NCBI RefSeq assembly: GCF_027853965.1
Contig: NZ_JAQGLB010000014.1
Span: 124,001-188,000 of the forward strand
Direction of reading: 5' to 3'
Origin: Saccharopolyspora indica
GTDB taxonomy: Bacteria; Actinomycetota; Actinomycetes; Mycobacteriales; Pseudonocardiaceae
DNA length: 64,000 nucleotides
Part shown: positions 34,167-41,843 of the stretch, in pieces
Layout of the letters: the number at the start of each line of letters is the position of its first letter
How positions within the stretch are numbered: the first letter of the stretch is position 1
Notes under the pieces: model-generated
What the model was told of the DNA's origin: nothing
What the model saw: the letters and a program-made list of their open reading frames with translations, nothing else
The model's database searches: none
Translations under genes and position numbers: made by a program

Positions 34167-34708
34167 CGACGACGCCGATGAAGCGTCCGTCCTGGACGAC
34201 CTGGGACGCGCCGGCCGAACGCTGGCTGCTGTCCGGTTTCTGCCGTGACGGCAAGCAGCGCACCGTGCTGCTCGAACTCGCCGCCCGCATCATCTTCCCG
34301 ACCGTCCTGGTGCTGTCCATCTACCTGCTCTTCGCCGGGCACGACCGGGCGGGCGGCGGGTTCAGCGGCGGCCTGGTCGCCGGGCAGGCGTTCGTGCTGC
34401 GCTACCTCGCCGGTGGCCGGATGGACGACAGCGCGATCGTCTCGATGCGGCCGCCGGTGCTGATCGGCATGGGCCTGACCATCGCCACCACCTCGGCCTT
34501 CCTGCCGCTGCTGTTCGGCGGCGAGCTGCTGGAGACGGCGATCTACAAGTTCACCGCGCCGCCGCTCGGCGAGATCAAGTTCGTCACCAGCGTGCTGCTC
34601 GACAGCGGGGTGTACCTGCTGATCGTGGGGGTGGTGCTGGACCTGCTGCGCACCTTGGGCTCGGGCATCGAGGCCGACGTCGACGCGGCGGAGCGGGGGC
34701 AGCGATGA
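34163..34708 (+). CDS. mnhB: Mnh/Mrp antiporter subunit B
   Basis: 181 aa with four transmembrane helices and the MnhB domain signature: ARIIFPTVLVLSIYLLFAGHD followed at once by AGGGFSGGLVAGQAFVLRYLA. The ~35-residue cytosolic N-terminus is longer than in Bacillus MrpB. ATG overlaps the mnhA stop (ATGA) and its own stop overlaps mnhC, so translation is coupled and subunits are made in fixed ratio. Required for assembly of the MrpA-D module with the rest of the complex. Confidence 0.92.
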   Translation: MTTTPMKRPSWTTWDAPAERWLLSGFCRDGKQRTVLLELAARIIFPTVLVLSIYLLFAGHDRAGGGFSGGLVAGQAFVLRYLAGGRMDDSAIVSMRPPVLIGMGLTIATTSAFLPLLFGGELLETAIYKFTAPPLGEIKFVTSVLLDSGVYLLIVGVVLDLLRTLGSGIEADVDAAERGQR

Positions 34709-35121
34709 CGATCAACCTGACCATGGCGGTGGTGCTCGCCGTCCTGTACTCGGTCGGCTTCTACCTGCTGATGCAGCGCTCCCTGATGCGGATCCTGCTC
34801 GGCATCGTGATCCTCGGGCACGGCTCGAACCTGCTGCTGCAGACCGCGGGCGGCCCGCCCGGCCGCGCACCGATGCTCGGTTCGGCGCAGCCGGAGCAGA
34901 TGACCGACCCGCTGCCGCAGGCGATGGCGCTCACCGCGATCGTGATCACCTTCGCGCTGACCACGTTCCTGCTGGCGCTGGCCTACCGCTCGTGGACGCT
35001 GCTCGGCCACGACGAGGTCCGCGACGACTTGGAGGACCGGCGCATCCAGCGGTTGGAGCGGCGGCTGGCCGAGTCCGAGGAGGACGGCGCCGAGGAGCTG
35101 GAGAAGGAGGCCACCCAGTGA
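34705..35121 (+). CDS. mnhC: Mnh/Mrp antiporter subunit C (NuoK-like)
   Basis: 138 aa, three transmembrane helices homologous to NuoK: LYSVGFYLLMQRSLMRILLG, VILGHGSNLLLQTAGG and ALTAIVITFALTTFLLALAY. The C-terminal ~35 residues form a highly charged cytosolic tail rich in Glu and Arg, longer than in most MrpC proteins. Start and stop overlap the neighbouring genes (ATGA/GTGA). Confidence 0.93.
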   Translation: MTINLTMAVVLAVLYSVGFYLLMQRSLMRILLGIVILGHGSNLLLQTAGGPPGRAPMLGSAQPEQMTDPLPQAMALTAIVITFALTTFLLALAYRSWTLLGHDEVRDDLEDRRIQRLERRLAESEEDGAEELEKEATQ

Positions 35122-36650
35122 CGGTTCTCGTGGCCCTTCCCGTCCTGCTGCCGCTGCTCGCCGCCGGGTTGTCGCTGGCGCTGGGGCGCTTCGCGGACAT
35201 CCAGCGCGCGCTCGGGCTGCTGGTGCTCGGCGGGATCATCGTGGACGCCGCGGTGCTGCTCCACGTCGCCGACCGGTTCGGGCCGGTGGTGCTGCAGATG
35301 GGCGCCTGGCCGGCGCCGTTCGGCATCACGCTGGTCGCCGACCGGCTCTCGGCGCTGCTGCTGCTGATCTCCTCGGTGGTGACCTTCGCGGTGCTGATCT
35401 ACTCGATCGGCCAGCGCATCACCGACTACGGCCGGGAGCGCTCCAGCACCACGTTCCACCCGATGTACCTGATGCTGTGCGCGGGCGTCTCGCTGGCCTA
35501 CCTGACCGGCGACCTGTTCAACCTGTTCGTCGCCTTCGAGATCATGCTCAGCTCGTCCTACGTGCTGATCACCCGGCGCACCACCGCCACCCGCGTCCGC
35601 GCGGGCATGACCTACGTGATCGTCAGCCTGGCGTCCTCGCTGCTGTTCATCACGATGATCGCGCTGGTCTACGCCTCGACCGGCACGGTGAACCTGGCCG
35701 ACCTGGGCGAGAAGGTGCACCAGCTGCCGGACGGGCTGCAGATCGCGCTGGCGCTGCTGGTGGTGGTCGTCTTCGGCGTGAAGGCGGCCATGGTGCCGCT
35801 GCACTTCTGGCTGCCGGACAGCTACCCGACCGCGCCCGCCCCGGTCACCGCGGTGTTCGCCGGGCTGCTCACCAAGGTCGGCATCTACGCGCTGATCCGC
35901 ACCCAGACGCTGGTGTTCAGCCATTCCGAGAGCTGGAACCTGATGCTCGGCATCGCGCTGATCACCATGATCGTCGGCGCGCTGGGCGCGCTGGCCCAGA
36001 ACGACCTGAACCGGCTGCTGTCCTTCCTGCTGGTCAGCCACATCGGCTACATGCTGTTCGGGCTCGGCGTCTACGACGTGATCGGCCTGACCGGCGTGAT
36101 CCTCTACGTGGTGCACCACATCACCGTGCAGGCCGCGCTGTTCCTGGTCAGCGGTCTGATCACGCGGCACACCGGCACCGTGGCGCTGACCCGGATGGGC
36201 GGGCTGGCCAAGGCCGCGCCGATGATCGCGGTGCTGTTCGCGCTGCCCGCGCTGACGCTGGCCGGGGTGCCGCCGTTCTCCGGCTTCGTGGCCAAGCTGG
36301 CGCTGCTGCAGGCCGGTGTCGGCGCCGGGACCTGGACGGCCTACGCGGTCACCGGCGGCCTGGTGCTGACCAGCCTGCTCACCCTCTACGCCATGGCGCG
36401 GGTGTGGACGCGGGCGTTCTGGGGGCAGGTCAAGGCTCCCGAGCAGGACCCCGACCCGACCGACGAGCTGGTGGTCGGCACCGCCACCTCGAACCGCCCG
36501 ATGGTGGTGGCCAGCGGCGTGCTGGTGGCGACCAGCGTGGTGATCGCGCTGCTGGCGGGTCCGCTGGCCGAGGTCAGCGGGCGGGCCGCGGAGGACCTGA
36601 TGCACGGCGAGACCTACCGGAGCGCGGTGTTGGGAGGTGCCGTCGAATGA
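35118..36650 (+). CDS. mnhD: Mnh/Mrp antiporter subunit D (NuoN-like)
   Basis: 510 aa, about 14 transmembrane helices of the proton-conducting antiporter family. Key segments are NLFVAFEIMLSSSYVLIT (with the conserved helix-5 Glu), FGVKAAMVPLHFWLPDSYPT (helix-7 Lys), LLTKVGIYALIRT and QNDLNRLLSFLLVSHIGYM (helix-10 Lys equivalent). GTG 35118 overlaps the mnhC stop. Together with MnhA it forms the two antiporter-like channels of the complex. Confidence 0.93.
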   Translation: MTVLVALPVLLPLLAAGLSLALGRFADIQRALGLLVLGGIIVDAAVLLHVADRFGPVVLQMGAWPAPFGITLVADRLSALLLLISSVVTFAVLIYSIGQRITDYGRERSSTTFHPMYLMLCAGVSLAYLTGDLFNLFVAFEIMLSSSYVLITRRTTATRVRAGMTYVIVSLASSLLFITMIALVYASTGTVNLADLGEKVHQLPDGLQIALALLVVVVFGVKAAMVPLHFWLPDSYPTAPAPVTAVFAGLLTKVGIYALIRTQTLVFSHSESWNLMLGIALITMIVGALGALAQNDLNRLLSFLLVSHIGYMLFGLGVYDVIGLTGVILYVVHHITVQAALFLVSGLITRHTGTVALTRMGGLAKAAPMIAVLFALPALTLAGVPPFSGFVAKLALLQAGVGAGTWTAYAVTGGLVLTSLLTLYAMARVWTRAFWGQVKAPEQDPDPTDELVVGTATSNRPMVVASGVLVATSVVIALLAGPLAEVSGRAAEDLMHGETYRSAVLGGAVE

Positions 36651-37201
36651 CCGAGCGGATCACCCGTCGCGGCAGGCTGCTGCGGCGGTTGCCGATGGTG
36701 GCCTGGCTGACCCTGGTCTGGGTGATGCTGTGGGGCACCTTCGACCTGGGCACCCTGTTCTTCGGCCTGGTCGTGGCGGTGTTCGTCGCGACGCTGTTCC
36801 CGAACCCGGCCATCCGCACCAACATCGCGGTGCGCCCGCTGCGGGTGCTGCAGCTGGCCGGCTACCTGGCCTGGGACCTGGTGATCTCCACCGGGCGGGT
36901 CTCCTGGCAGGCGGTCACCCAGGGCCCGAACGCGCCCGCCGGGATCGTGGCGGTGACGCTGCGGACCGACTCCGACCACATCACCGCGATGGTGGCCAAC
37001 GCGCTGTCGCTGGCCCCGGGCAAGTTCGTGCTGCAGATCGACCGGGCCAACCGGATCTGCTACGTCTACTCGCTCGGCATGCGCGCCGCCGACGCCGAAT
37101 CGGTGCGCCAGGAGGTGCTGGCCCTGGAGCGCCGAGTGGTCCGAGCGGTCGGCTCACCCGCCGAACTCGTCCTGGTCAGCGGAACGGAGGAACGCGCATG
37201 A
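36647..37201 (+). CDS. mnhE: Mnh/Mrp antiporter subunit E
   Basis: 184 aa. A basic N-terminus (TERITRRGRLLRRLP) leads into two or three transmembrane helices (MVAWLTLVWVMLWG, LFFGLVVAVFVATLFP) and a cytosolic C-terminal ferredoxin-like domain (GIVAVTLRTDSDHITAMVAN, LSLAPGKFVLQ, ERRVVRAVG) as in MrpE. ATG overlaps the mnhD stop. Its own stop overlaps the ATG of a repeat-derived ORF, and mnhF starts only 214 bp later because a dispersed repeat has been inserted at this junction. Confidence 0.92.
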   Translation: MTERITRRGRLLRRLPMVAWLTLVWVMLWGTFDLGTLFFGLVVAVFVATLFPNPAIRTNIAVRPLRVLQLAGYLAWDLVISTGRVSWQAVTQGPNAPAGIVAVTLRTDSDHITAMVANALSLAPGKFVLQIDRANRICYVYSLGMRAADAESVRQEVLALERRVVRAVGSPAELVLVSGTEERA

Positions 37202-37419
37202 CTTCCTCTGTGCGAGTTCGCTCGCGGGCGCAACCGTCACTGAAGATCGTGGAGGGGCGGTGCAGGGGTGCGTGCATGACTTCCTTTGTGCCAACTGGAG
37301 TCCTGCTCAACAGCACCTCAGGGGACCGTGATGCAACCCAGCCACAAGAAACCCCCCAAACGCGAGATCACTCAAGGACGCAACCACCACTGAAAATCGC
37401 GGAGAGGCGGGACCGTTGA
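37198..37419 (+). CDS. Possible repeat-derived linking ORF between mnhE and mnhF
   Basis: A 73-codon open frame that starts with ATG overlapping the mnhE stop (ATGA, 37198) and ends with TGA overlapping the mnhF start (TTGA, 37416-37419). It consists wholly of dispersed-repeat sequence and contains the segment GDRDATQPQETP. It may only keep translation coupled through the insertion rather than make a functional protein. No homology recognised. Low confidence that the product matters. Confidence 0.3.
   Translation: MTSSVRVRSRAQPSLKIVEGRCRGACMTSFVPTGVLLNSTSGDRDATQPQETPQTRDHSRTQPPLKIAERRDR
37200..37261 (+). repeat. Dispersed ~130-bp repeat, internally deleted copy
   Basis: Keeps the left end (ACTTCCTCTGTG) and the right end (CGCAACCGTCACTGAAGATC then GGAGGGGCGG) of the family but lacks the ~75-bp middle. 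It lies in tandem with the full copy that follows. Confidence 0.65.
37279..37414 (+). repeat. Dispersed ~130-bp repeat, copy A
   Basis: Full copy. Conserved blocks in order: CCTGCTCAACAGCACC, CAGGGGACCGTGATGCAACC, CAGCCACAAGAAACCCCC, CGCAACCACCACTGAAAATC and GCGGAGAGGCGGGAC. The final block supplies the ribosome site of mnhF. Also present at 38676-38804 (minus) and 51310-51443 (plus). Confidence 0.85.
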
Positions 37420-37682
37420 CCTGGGTCTTCATCGTGACCATCGGCCTGCTGAGCGTGGCCGGGCTGCTGGTCCTGGTGCGGTTGATCCTCGGCCGCACCA
37501 CGCTGGACCGGATCGTGGCGGTCGACGTGTTCGTCACCGTGATCATCGCCGGGACGTGCGCGGGCATGGGCTGGTTGCAGGACGGCTCGAACATCGCGCT
37601 GCTGGCCGCCTTCGCGCTGCTGGCGTTCATCGGGTCGGTCAGCGCTGCCCGGCTGGTCGAGAAGAAGGAGCCGTACCGATGA
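37416..37682 (+). CDS. mnhF: Mnh/Mrp antiporter subunit F
   Basis: 88 aa, three transmembrane helices, with the MnhF signature LILGRTTLDRIVAVDVF between helices 1 and 2. TTG 37416 lies 8 nt after GGAGAGG, which belongs to the inserted repeat, so the repeat now provides translation initiation for mnhF and mnhG. Its stop overlaps the mnhG start. Confidence 0.92.
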   Translation: MTWVFIVTIGLLSVAGLLVLVRLILGRTTLDRIVAVDVFVTVIIAGTCAGMGWLQDGSNIALLAAFALLAFIGSVSAARLVEKKEPYR

Positions 37683-38026
37683 GCCTGCTGGACGTCTTCT
37701 CCGCGGTCTGCCTCATCGGCGGCGCGCTGTCCTGCCTGCTCGGGGCCATCGGCCTGCTGAGCTTCCCGGACGTGCTGGCCCGCCTGCAGGCCGCCACCAA
37801 GCCGCAGACGCTGGGGCTGATGCTGATCCTGATCGGCACCGCCGTGCAGCTGGACTTCATCTACGCGTCGGGCCTGATCCTGGTGGCGCTGTTCCAGATG
37901 CTCACCGCGCCGGTGATGGCGCAGCTGGTGGGCCGGGCGGCCTACCGCGCGGACAGCATCCGGCGGGACACCCTGGTGGTGGACGAGCTCGGGGACCGGA
38001 TCGAACGGGAGCGCCGGGACCGCTGA
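37679..38026 (+). CDS. mnhG: Mnh/Mrp antiporter subunit G
   Basis: 115 aa, three transmembrane helices, with the MnhG core GAIGLLSFPDVLARLQAATKPQTLGLMLI split across helices 1 and 2 and VALFQMLTAPVMAQLVGRAAY at helix 3. The C-terminal ~25 residues are charged. Last gene of the antiporter operon. No hairpin was seen directly after it. Confidence 0.92.
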   Translation: MSLLDVFSAVCLIGGALSCLLGAIGLLSFPDVLARLQAATKPQTLGLMLILIGTAVQLDFIYASGLILVALFQMLTAPVMAQLVGRAAYRADSIRRDTLVVDELGDRIERERRDR

Positions 38027-38151
38027 TCCGATCCGGCACACCTCGCACGCGACCGGTCACACTGCGCGCCGACTATGATCAAATGGTCCTGTACGGGTGA
38101 CCACGAAAGTGTCGGTAGTCCGACGCGGCTGCAGAAGGATGTGGAGCCATC

Positions 38152-38439
38152 ATGTGGCGGACCGGCCGCGTGCTCGCTGGCCTCGCGATCGCGTTGTCCC
38201 TGTTCCTGGTCCCTCCGGCGGCCGTTGCCGAGGAGGCCGCCGCGCCGCCGACGACCATCGTGGTCGCGCAGGAACCGCCGCCCGCACCGCCCGCCGAGCA
38301 GCCGCCCGCGGACGCCGGTGCCGACGCGCGCCAGCGGATGGGGATCGGCATCGCCGGATTCGTGCTGATCGGTCTGGTGCTGCTGTCGCGCCGCCTCCGC
38401 AAGAAGCCGGTCTTGTTTGTCAAGTGGAAAAAGTCGTAA
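38152..38439 (+). CDS. Small exported Pro-rich protein with C-terminal membrane anchor
   Basis: 95 aa. N-terminal signal peptide (VLAGLAIALSLFLVPPAA, cleavage near VAEE), a proline- and alanine-rich extracellular stretch (~38-58), a transmembrane helix (IGIAGFVLIGLVLL, ~64-78) and a very basic C-terminus (SRRLRKKPVLFVKWKKS). The layout is of an envelope protein with a short cytosolic tail. No family recognised. ATG 38152 is preceded by GGAG 7 nt upstream. A separate transcription unit between the mnh operon and the 6C RNA. Confidence 0.7.
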   Translation: MWRTGRVLAGLAIALSLFLVPPAAVAEEAAAPPTTIVVAQEPPPAPPAEQPPADAGADARQRMGIGIAGFVLIGLVLLSRRLRKKPVLFVKWKKS

Positions 38440-38554
38440 ACCGCCCGGAAACCGGGTGACCGGTCTGTTCTTTGCGGAATAATTTCGTTGTCAATTCTCG
38501 CCATGGACTAGACCTGACGGCGAACCTGTGGGATTTTCACAACTGACTACGTGC

Positions 38555-38667
38555 GTAGGCGCAAGCCTCACGAGGTGACGACCGTCCCTGACGTGCGGAG
38601 ATCGGGGCGAACGCCCCCCACGAACGTGGGCCGGCACCGGGAAGCCCCCCGACCGGTGCCGGCCCAC
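38555..38667 (+). ncRNA. 6C-type small RNA
   Basis: Matches the actinobacterial 6C RNA pattern: two adjacent hairpins whose loops each carry a run of six cytosines. The C runs are at 38613-38618 (context GAACGCCCCCCACGAACG) and 38645-38650 (context GAAGCCCCCCGA). The second hairpin has a perfect 15-bp stem (arm GTGGGCCGGCACCGG 38626-38640, right arm 38653-38667) that also serves as terminator. The first stem is less clear. The 5' end is estimated. Homologues (M. tuberculosis B11) repress targets by C-rich loop pairing with G-rich ribosome sites. No ORF of quality overlaps it. Confidence 0.7.
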
Positions 38668-38675
38668 ACCCTTCT

Positions 38676-38804
38676 GTCCCGCCTCTCCGCGATCTTCAGT
38701 GGTGGTTGCGTTGGGGGGTGATCTTGCGTTTCGGGGGTTTCTTGTGGCTGGGTTGCGTCACGGTCCCCTGGGGTGCGGTTGAGCTGCGGTTGACGCGAGG
38801 GGTG
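38676..38804 (-). repeat. Dispersed ~130-bp repeat, copy B (inverted)
   Basis: Minus-strand copy of the element at 37279 and 51310. Shared blocks on its own strand are CAGGGGACCGTGACGCAACC, CAGCCACAAGAAACCCCCG, CGCAACCACCACTGAAGATC and GCGGAGAGGCGGGAC. It lies directly after the 6C RNA terminator and points into it; no gene start follows its 3' end. The rest of 38805-39036 shows nothing else. Confidence 0.85.
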
Positions 38805-39036
38805 TTCCGCATAAGGTCGGGTGCCCGGAGTCCGGGCGGGGGCTGTCACTCCTGTAAGAGGGTGCCATCCGCGTCGCTACGTGGAACGGACCTGGACATT
38901 CTCAATGCGCGTTGAAAACAATTCTTCGGTCGGGCTGAATGAGCGCCACCCGTTCGTCGCAGTGTGCGTACCGGTCGGCTAGACGTTCCGCATCGGTGCA
39001 GTGCCGCTGTTCCGGATGATGCAGGATGGGCGCCAA

Positions 39037-40326
39037 ATGAGTACTGCGCCCGCCCCGCACCGCGATCACGACCGTTCCGCCGCCGCGCGCTGCCGCGCCT
39101 CGGTGCAACGCCACGAGCGCGAGCTGGTCGAGCTCTCCCGCAGCATCCACGCCGAACCGGAACTCGCCTTCGCCGAGCACCGCAGCGCGGCCAAGGTCGC
39201 CGACCTGCTCGCCCGGCACGGCTTCGAGGTCCGCACCCCGGTGGCCGGCCTGGACACCGCGCTGGTCGCCGAGCGCGGCAGCGGCGAGCTGGTGGTGGCG
39301 GTCTGCGCCGAGTACGACGCGCTGCCGGAGGTCGGTCACGCCTGCGGGCACAACGTGATCGCCGCGGCCGCGGTCGGCGCCGCGCTGGCGCTCGCCGAGG
39401 TCGCCGACGAGCTGGGCATCACCGTCCGGCTGATCGGTACTCCGGCGGAGGAGACCGGCGGCGGCAAGGTGCTGATGCTGCAGCGCGGCGTGTTCGACGA
39501 CGTGGCGATGGCGATGATGGTGCACCCCGGCCCGGAGGAGGTCTGCCGCCCGGTCTCGCTGGCCATCACCGACCTGGAGGTGCGCTACACCGGCCGCGAG
39601 GCGCACGCCGCCTCGGCCCCGCAGCTGGGCCTCAACGCGGCCGACGCGCTGACCGTCGCGCAGGTCGCCATCGGCCTGCTGCGCCAGCACCTCGAACCGC
39701 AGCAGATGGTGCACGGTATCGTCACCGCAGGTGGCGCGGCGCCGAACATCGTTCCCGCGCGCACCGCGGCGGTCTACAACTTGCGCGCTGCCGAAGCGCG
39801 TTCCCTGCAGCGCCTGGAGAACCGCATCCGGGCCTGCTTCGAGGCGGGCGCGACGGCGACCGGGTGCACGCACGAGGTCGTGCAGATCTCCCCGGTCTAC
39901 GCGGAGCTGGACCCCGACGACTGGTTGTCGGAGGCCTACCGCCGCGCGATCACCGAGCTCGGGCGGGAACCGCTCGACCGAGGTGCCGAGCAGAGCCGGG
40001 TCATCGGCAGCACCGACATGGGCAACGTGACCAGGGCCCTGCCCGCGATCCACCCGATGATCGCGATCGACTGCGGCGGCGCGGTCAACCACCAGGTTGA
40101 GTTCGCCGCGGCCTGCGCGACCCCGACCGCCGACCGGGCGGTGCTGGACGGGGCGCTGGCGATGGCCTGGACGGCGGTGGCCGCCGCCGCGGACGGCGCG
40201 CAGCGGGACCGCCTGCTGGCCGCCGCGCGCGCTCGGAGTTCGTCGGAAGAGTTCTGCACACCGGTCGGCGGCGCGCACCGCGGGCCGGGTGCGGGTGCCC
40301 AGCAGGATGCCGGGGGCGTGGCGTGA
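39037..40326 (+). CDS. amiB1: M20-family amidohydrolase (AmiB1/AbgB-like)
   Basis: 429 aa. Zinc-dependent M20 fold with ligands in AEYDALPEVGHACGHN (His and Asp), PAEETGGGK (catalytic Glu-Glu) and MMVHPGPEE (His). The dimerisation domain starts near LEVRYTGREAHA. These enzymes remove acyl or aminobenzoyl groups from amino acids, as p-aminobenzoyl-glutamate hydrolase does. ATG 39037 (AGGA upstream) is preferred to GTG 39001. The pair with the next gene reproduces the amiB1-amiA1 pair that lies between deoD and lpdA in M. tuberculosis. The C-terminal ~30 residues look unconserved. Physiological substrate unknown. Confidence 0.85.
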   Translation: MSTAPAPHRDHDRSAAARCRASVQRHERELVELSRSIHAEPELAFAEHRSAAKVADLLARHGFEVRTPVAGLDTALVAERGSGELVVAVCAEYDALPEVGHACGHNVIAAAAVGAALALAEVADELGITVRLIGTPAEETGGGKVLMLQRGVFDDVAMAMMVHPGPEEVCRPVSLAITDLEVRYTGREAHAASAPQLGLNAADALTVAQVAIGLLRQHLEPQQMVHGIVTAGGAAPNIVPARTAAVYNLRAAEARSLQRLENRIRACFEAGATATGCTHEVVQISPVYAELDPDDWLSEAYRRAITELGREPLDRGAEQSRVIGSTDMGNVTRALPAIHPMIAIDCGGAVNHQVEFAAACATPTADRAVLDGALAMAWTAVAAAADGAQRDRLLAAARARSSSEEFCTPVGGAHRGPGAGAQQDAGGVA

Positions 40327-40396
40327 GCGGTGCTGCCGCTTGCCGCTCGTTCCGCGCACCGGATCCGGACGCCCCGCAAGACACTGGAGGAATGGC

Positions 40397-41770
40397 GTGA
40401 CCGTGGTGGATTCTCGTGGCTCGGACCCGGGGCGGCCCTCGAACGGCGGTTCGGCGGTGGAGGAGGCGGGCTGGCCCGCGGCGGCGCCGGGCACGCTCCT
40501 CGCGCCCGACGTGGACGGGCCGTCCGCGCCGATCGGCAGCACCATGTCGAGCGTGGACACCAGTCTCGGGGCCGTGGCGGACCTGGGCGCCGGTCGCGGG
40601 CCGGCCTGGCTGGACTCCTGGTTGGCGGCGAACGCCCAGCGGGTGGTGGCCTGGCGTCGGCACCTCCACGCCTACCCCGAGCTCTCCCGCGCCGAGCACG
40701 AGACCACGGCCTTCCTCGTCGAGCAGCTCACCAGGGCCGGGCTGAAGCCGCAGGTGCTGCCGGTGGGCACCGGCCTGGTCTGCGACATCGGCGAGGACCG
40801 GCCCGGTGCCCGCACCGTGGCGCTGCGCGCGGACATCGACGCGCTGCCGCTGACCGAGGCCACCGGTCTCCCGTACGCCTCCACCGTGGACGGCGTCGCG
40901 CACGCCTGCGGCCACGACGCGCACACCACGGTCGCGCTGGGCGCCGCGCTGGCGCTGGCCGCCGCGCCGGAACTGCCCGGCCGGGTGCGGCTGATCCTCC
41001 AGCCCGCCGAGGAGGTGATGCCCGGCGGCGCGCTGGACGTGCTGGCCGCCGGAGCCCTCGACGGGGTGGACCGGATCTTCGGGCTGCACTGCGACCCGCG
41101 GCTGCCGGCCGGGCAGATCGGCACCCGCGTCGGTGCCATCACCTCCGCCAGCGACCTGCTGGAGCTCCGCCTGACCTCGCCCGGCGGGCACACCTCGCGC
41201 CCGCACCTGACCGCGGACCTGGTGCACGCGCTGGGCACCGTCATCACCGGTCTGCCTACGCTGCTGTCGCGCCGCGTGGACCCGCGCACCGGAACCGTCC
41301 TGACCTGGGGCGCGGTGCACGCCGGGGAAGCGCCGAACGCCATCCCGCAGGACGGGGTGCTCACCGGCACGCTGCGCACCGGCGACCGCGACACCTGGGC
41401 GAAGCTGGAACCGCTGGTGCACGAGCTGGTGCACAGCCTGCTGGCGCCGCTCGGCGTCGGGTTCGACCTGCACCACCGGCGCGGCGTGCCGCCGGTGGTC
41501 AACGACCAGGAGAGCACCGAGCTGTTCCGGGCGGGCATCGAGGCGGCCCTCGGCGAGGAAGCCCTGGCGAGCACCGCGCAGTCCTCGGGCGGCGAGGACT
41601 TCGGCTGGTACCTGGAGCACGTGCCGGGCTCGTTCGCGCGCCTGGGCGTGCACTCCGGAACCGGCCGGGTCAAGGACCTGCACCAGCCGACGTTCGCGCT
41701 GGACGAGCGGGCCCTGCTGGTGGGCGTCCGGGCGATGGTCCACACGGCCCTGCGGACCCTCCGGGACTGA
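40397..41770 (+). CDS. amiA1: M20-family N-acyl-amino-acid amidohydrolase (AmiA1-like)
   Basis: 457 aa. M20D signatures: RRHLHAYPELSRAEHET, DIDALPLTEATGLPYAS, HACGHDAHTTVALG (metal Cys/His), LQPAEEVMPGGAL (catalytic Glu) and LHCDPRLPAGQIG, with the last ligand in DLHQPTFAL. It deacylates N-acyl amino acids, hippurate-like. GTG 40397 has GGAGG 6 nt upstream. This adds a ~70-residue low-complexity N-terminal extension not needed for the fold, and a start at the internal ATG near 40543 would remove most of it but lacks a ribosome site. Co-transcribed with the preceding paralogue. Confidence 0.87.
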   Translation: MTVVDSRGSDPGRPSNGGSAVEEAGWPAAAPGTLLAPDVDGPSAPIGSTMSSVDTSLGAVADLGAGRGPAWLDSWLAANAQRVVAWRRHLHAYPELSRAEHETTAFLVEQLTRAGLKPQVLPVGTGLVCDIGEDRPGARTVALRADIDALPLTEATGLPYASTVDGVAHACGHDAHTTVALGAALALAAAPELPGRVRLILQPAEEVMPGGALDVLAAGALDGVDRIFGLHCDPRLPAGQIGTRVGAITSASDLLELRLTSPGGHTSRPHLTADLVHALGTVITGLPTLLSRRVDPRTGTVLTWGAVHAGEAPNAIPQDGVLTGTLRTGDRDTWAKLEPLVHELVHSLLAPLGVGFDLHHRRGVPPVVNDQESTELFRAGIEAALGEEALASTAQSSGGEDFGWYLEHVPGSFARLGVHSGTGRVKDLHQPTFALDERALLVGVRAMVHTALRTLRD

Positions 41771-41843
41771 CTTCCGCGGATTCGCACCTGATCGAGGTGT
41801 ATCCGCTCGCAGCTGTATCCGTGGACGGGGTTCGCGCCTCTGT

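Noticed and set aside
38502..38513. TGGACTAGACCT, similar to a DasR box
   Set aside because: Two mismatches to the core, single copy and no GlcNAc-related gene downstream; probably chance.
38568..38849. Minus-strand 93-codon ORF over the 6C RNA and repeat copy B
   Set aside because: Made of dispersed repeat plus the antisense of the 6C hairpins; no ribosome site, so not treated as a gene.
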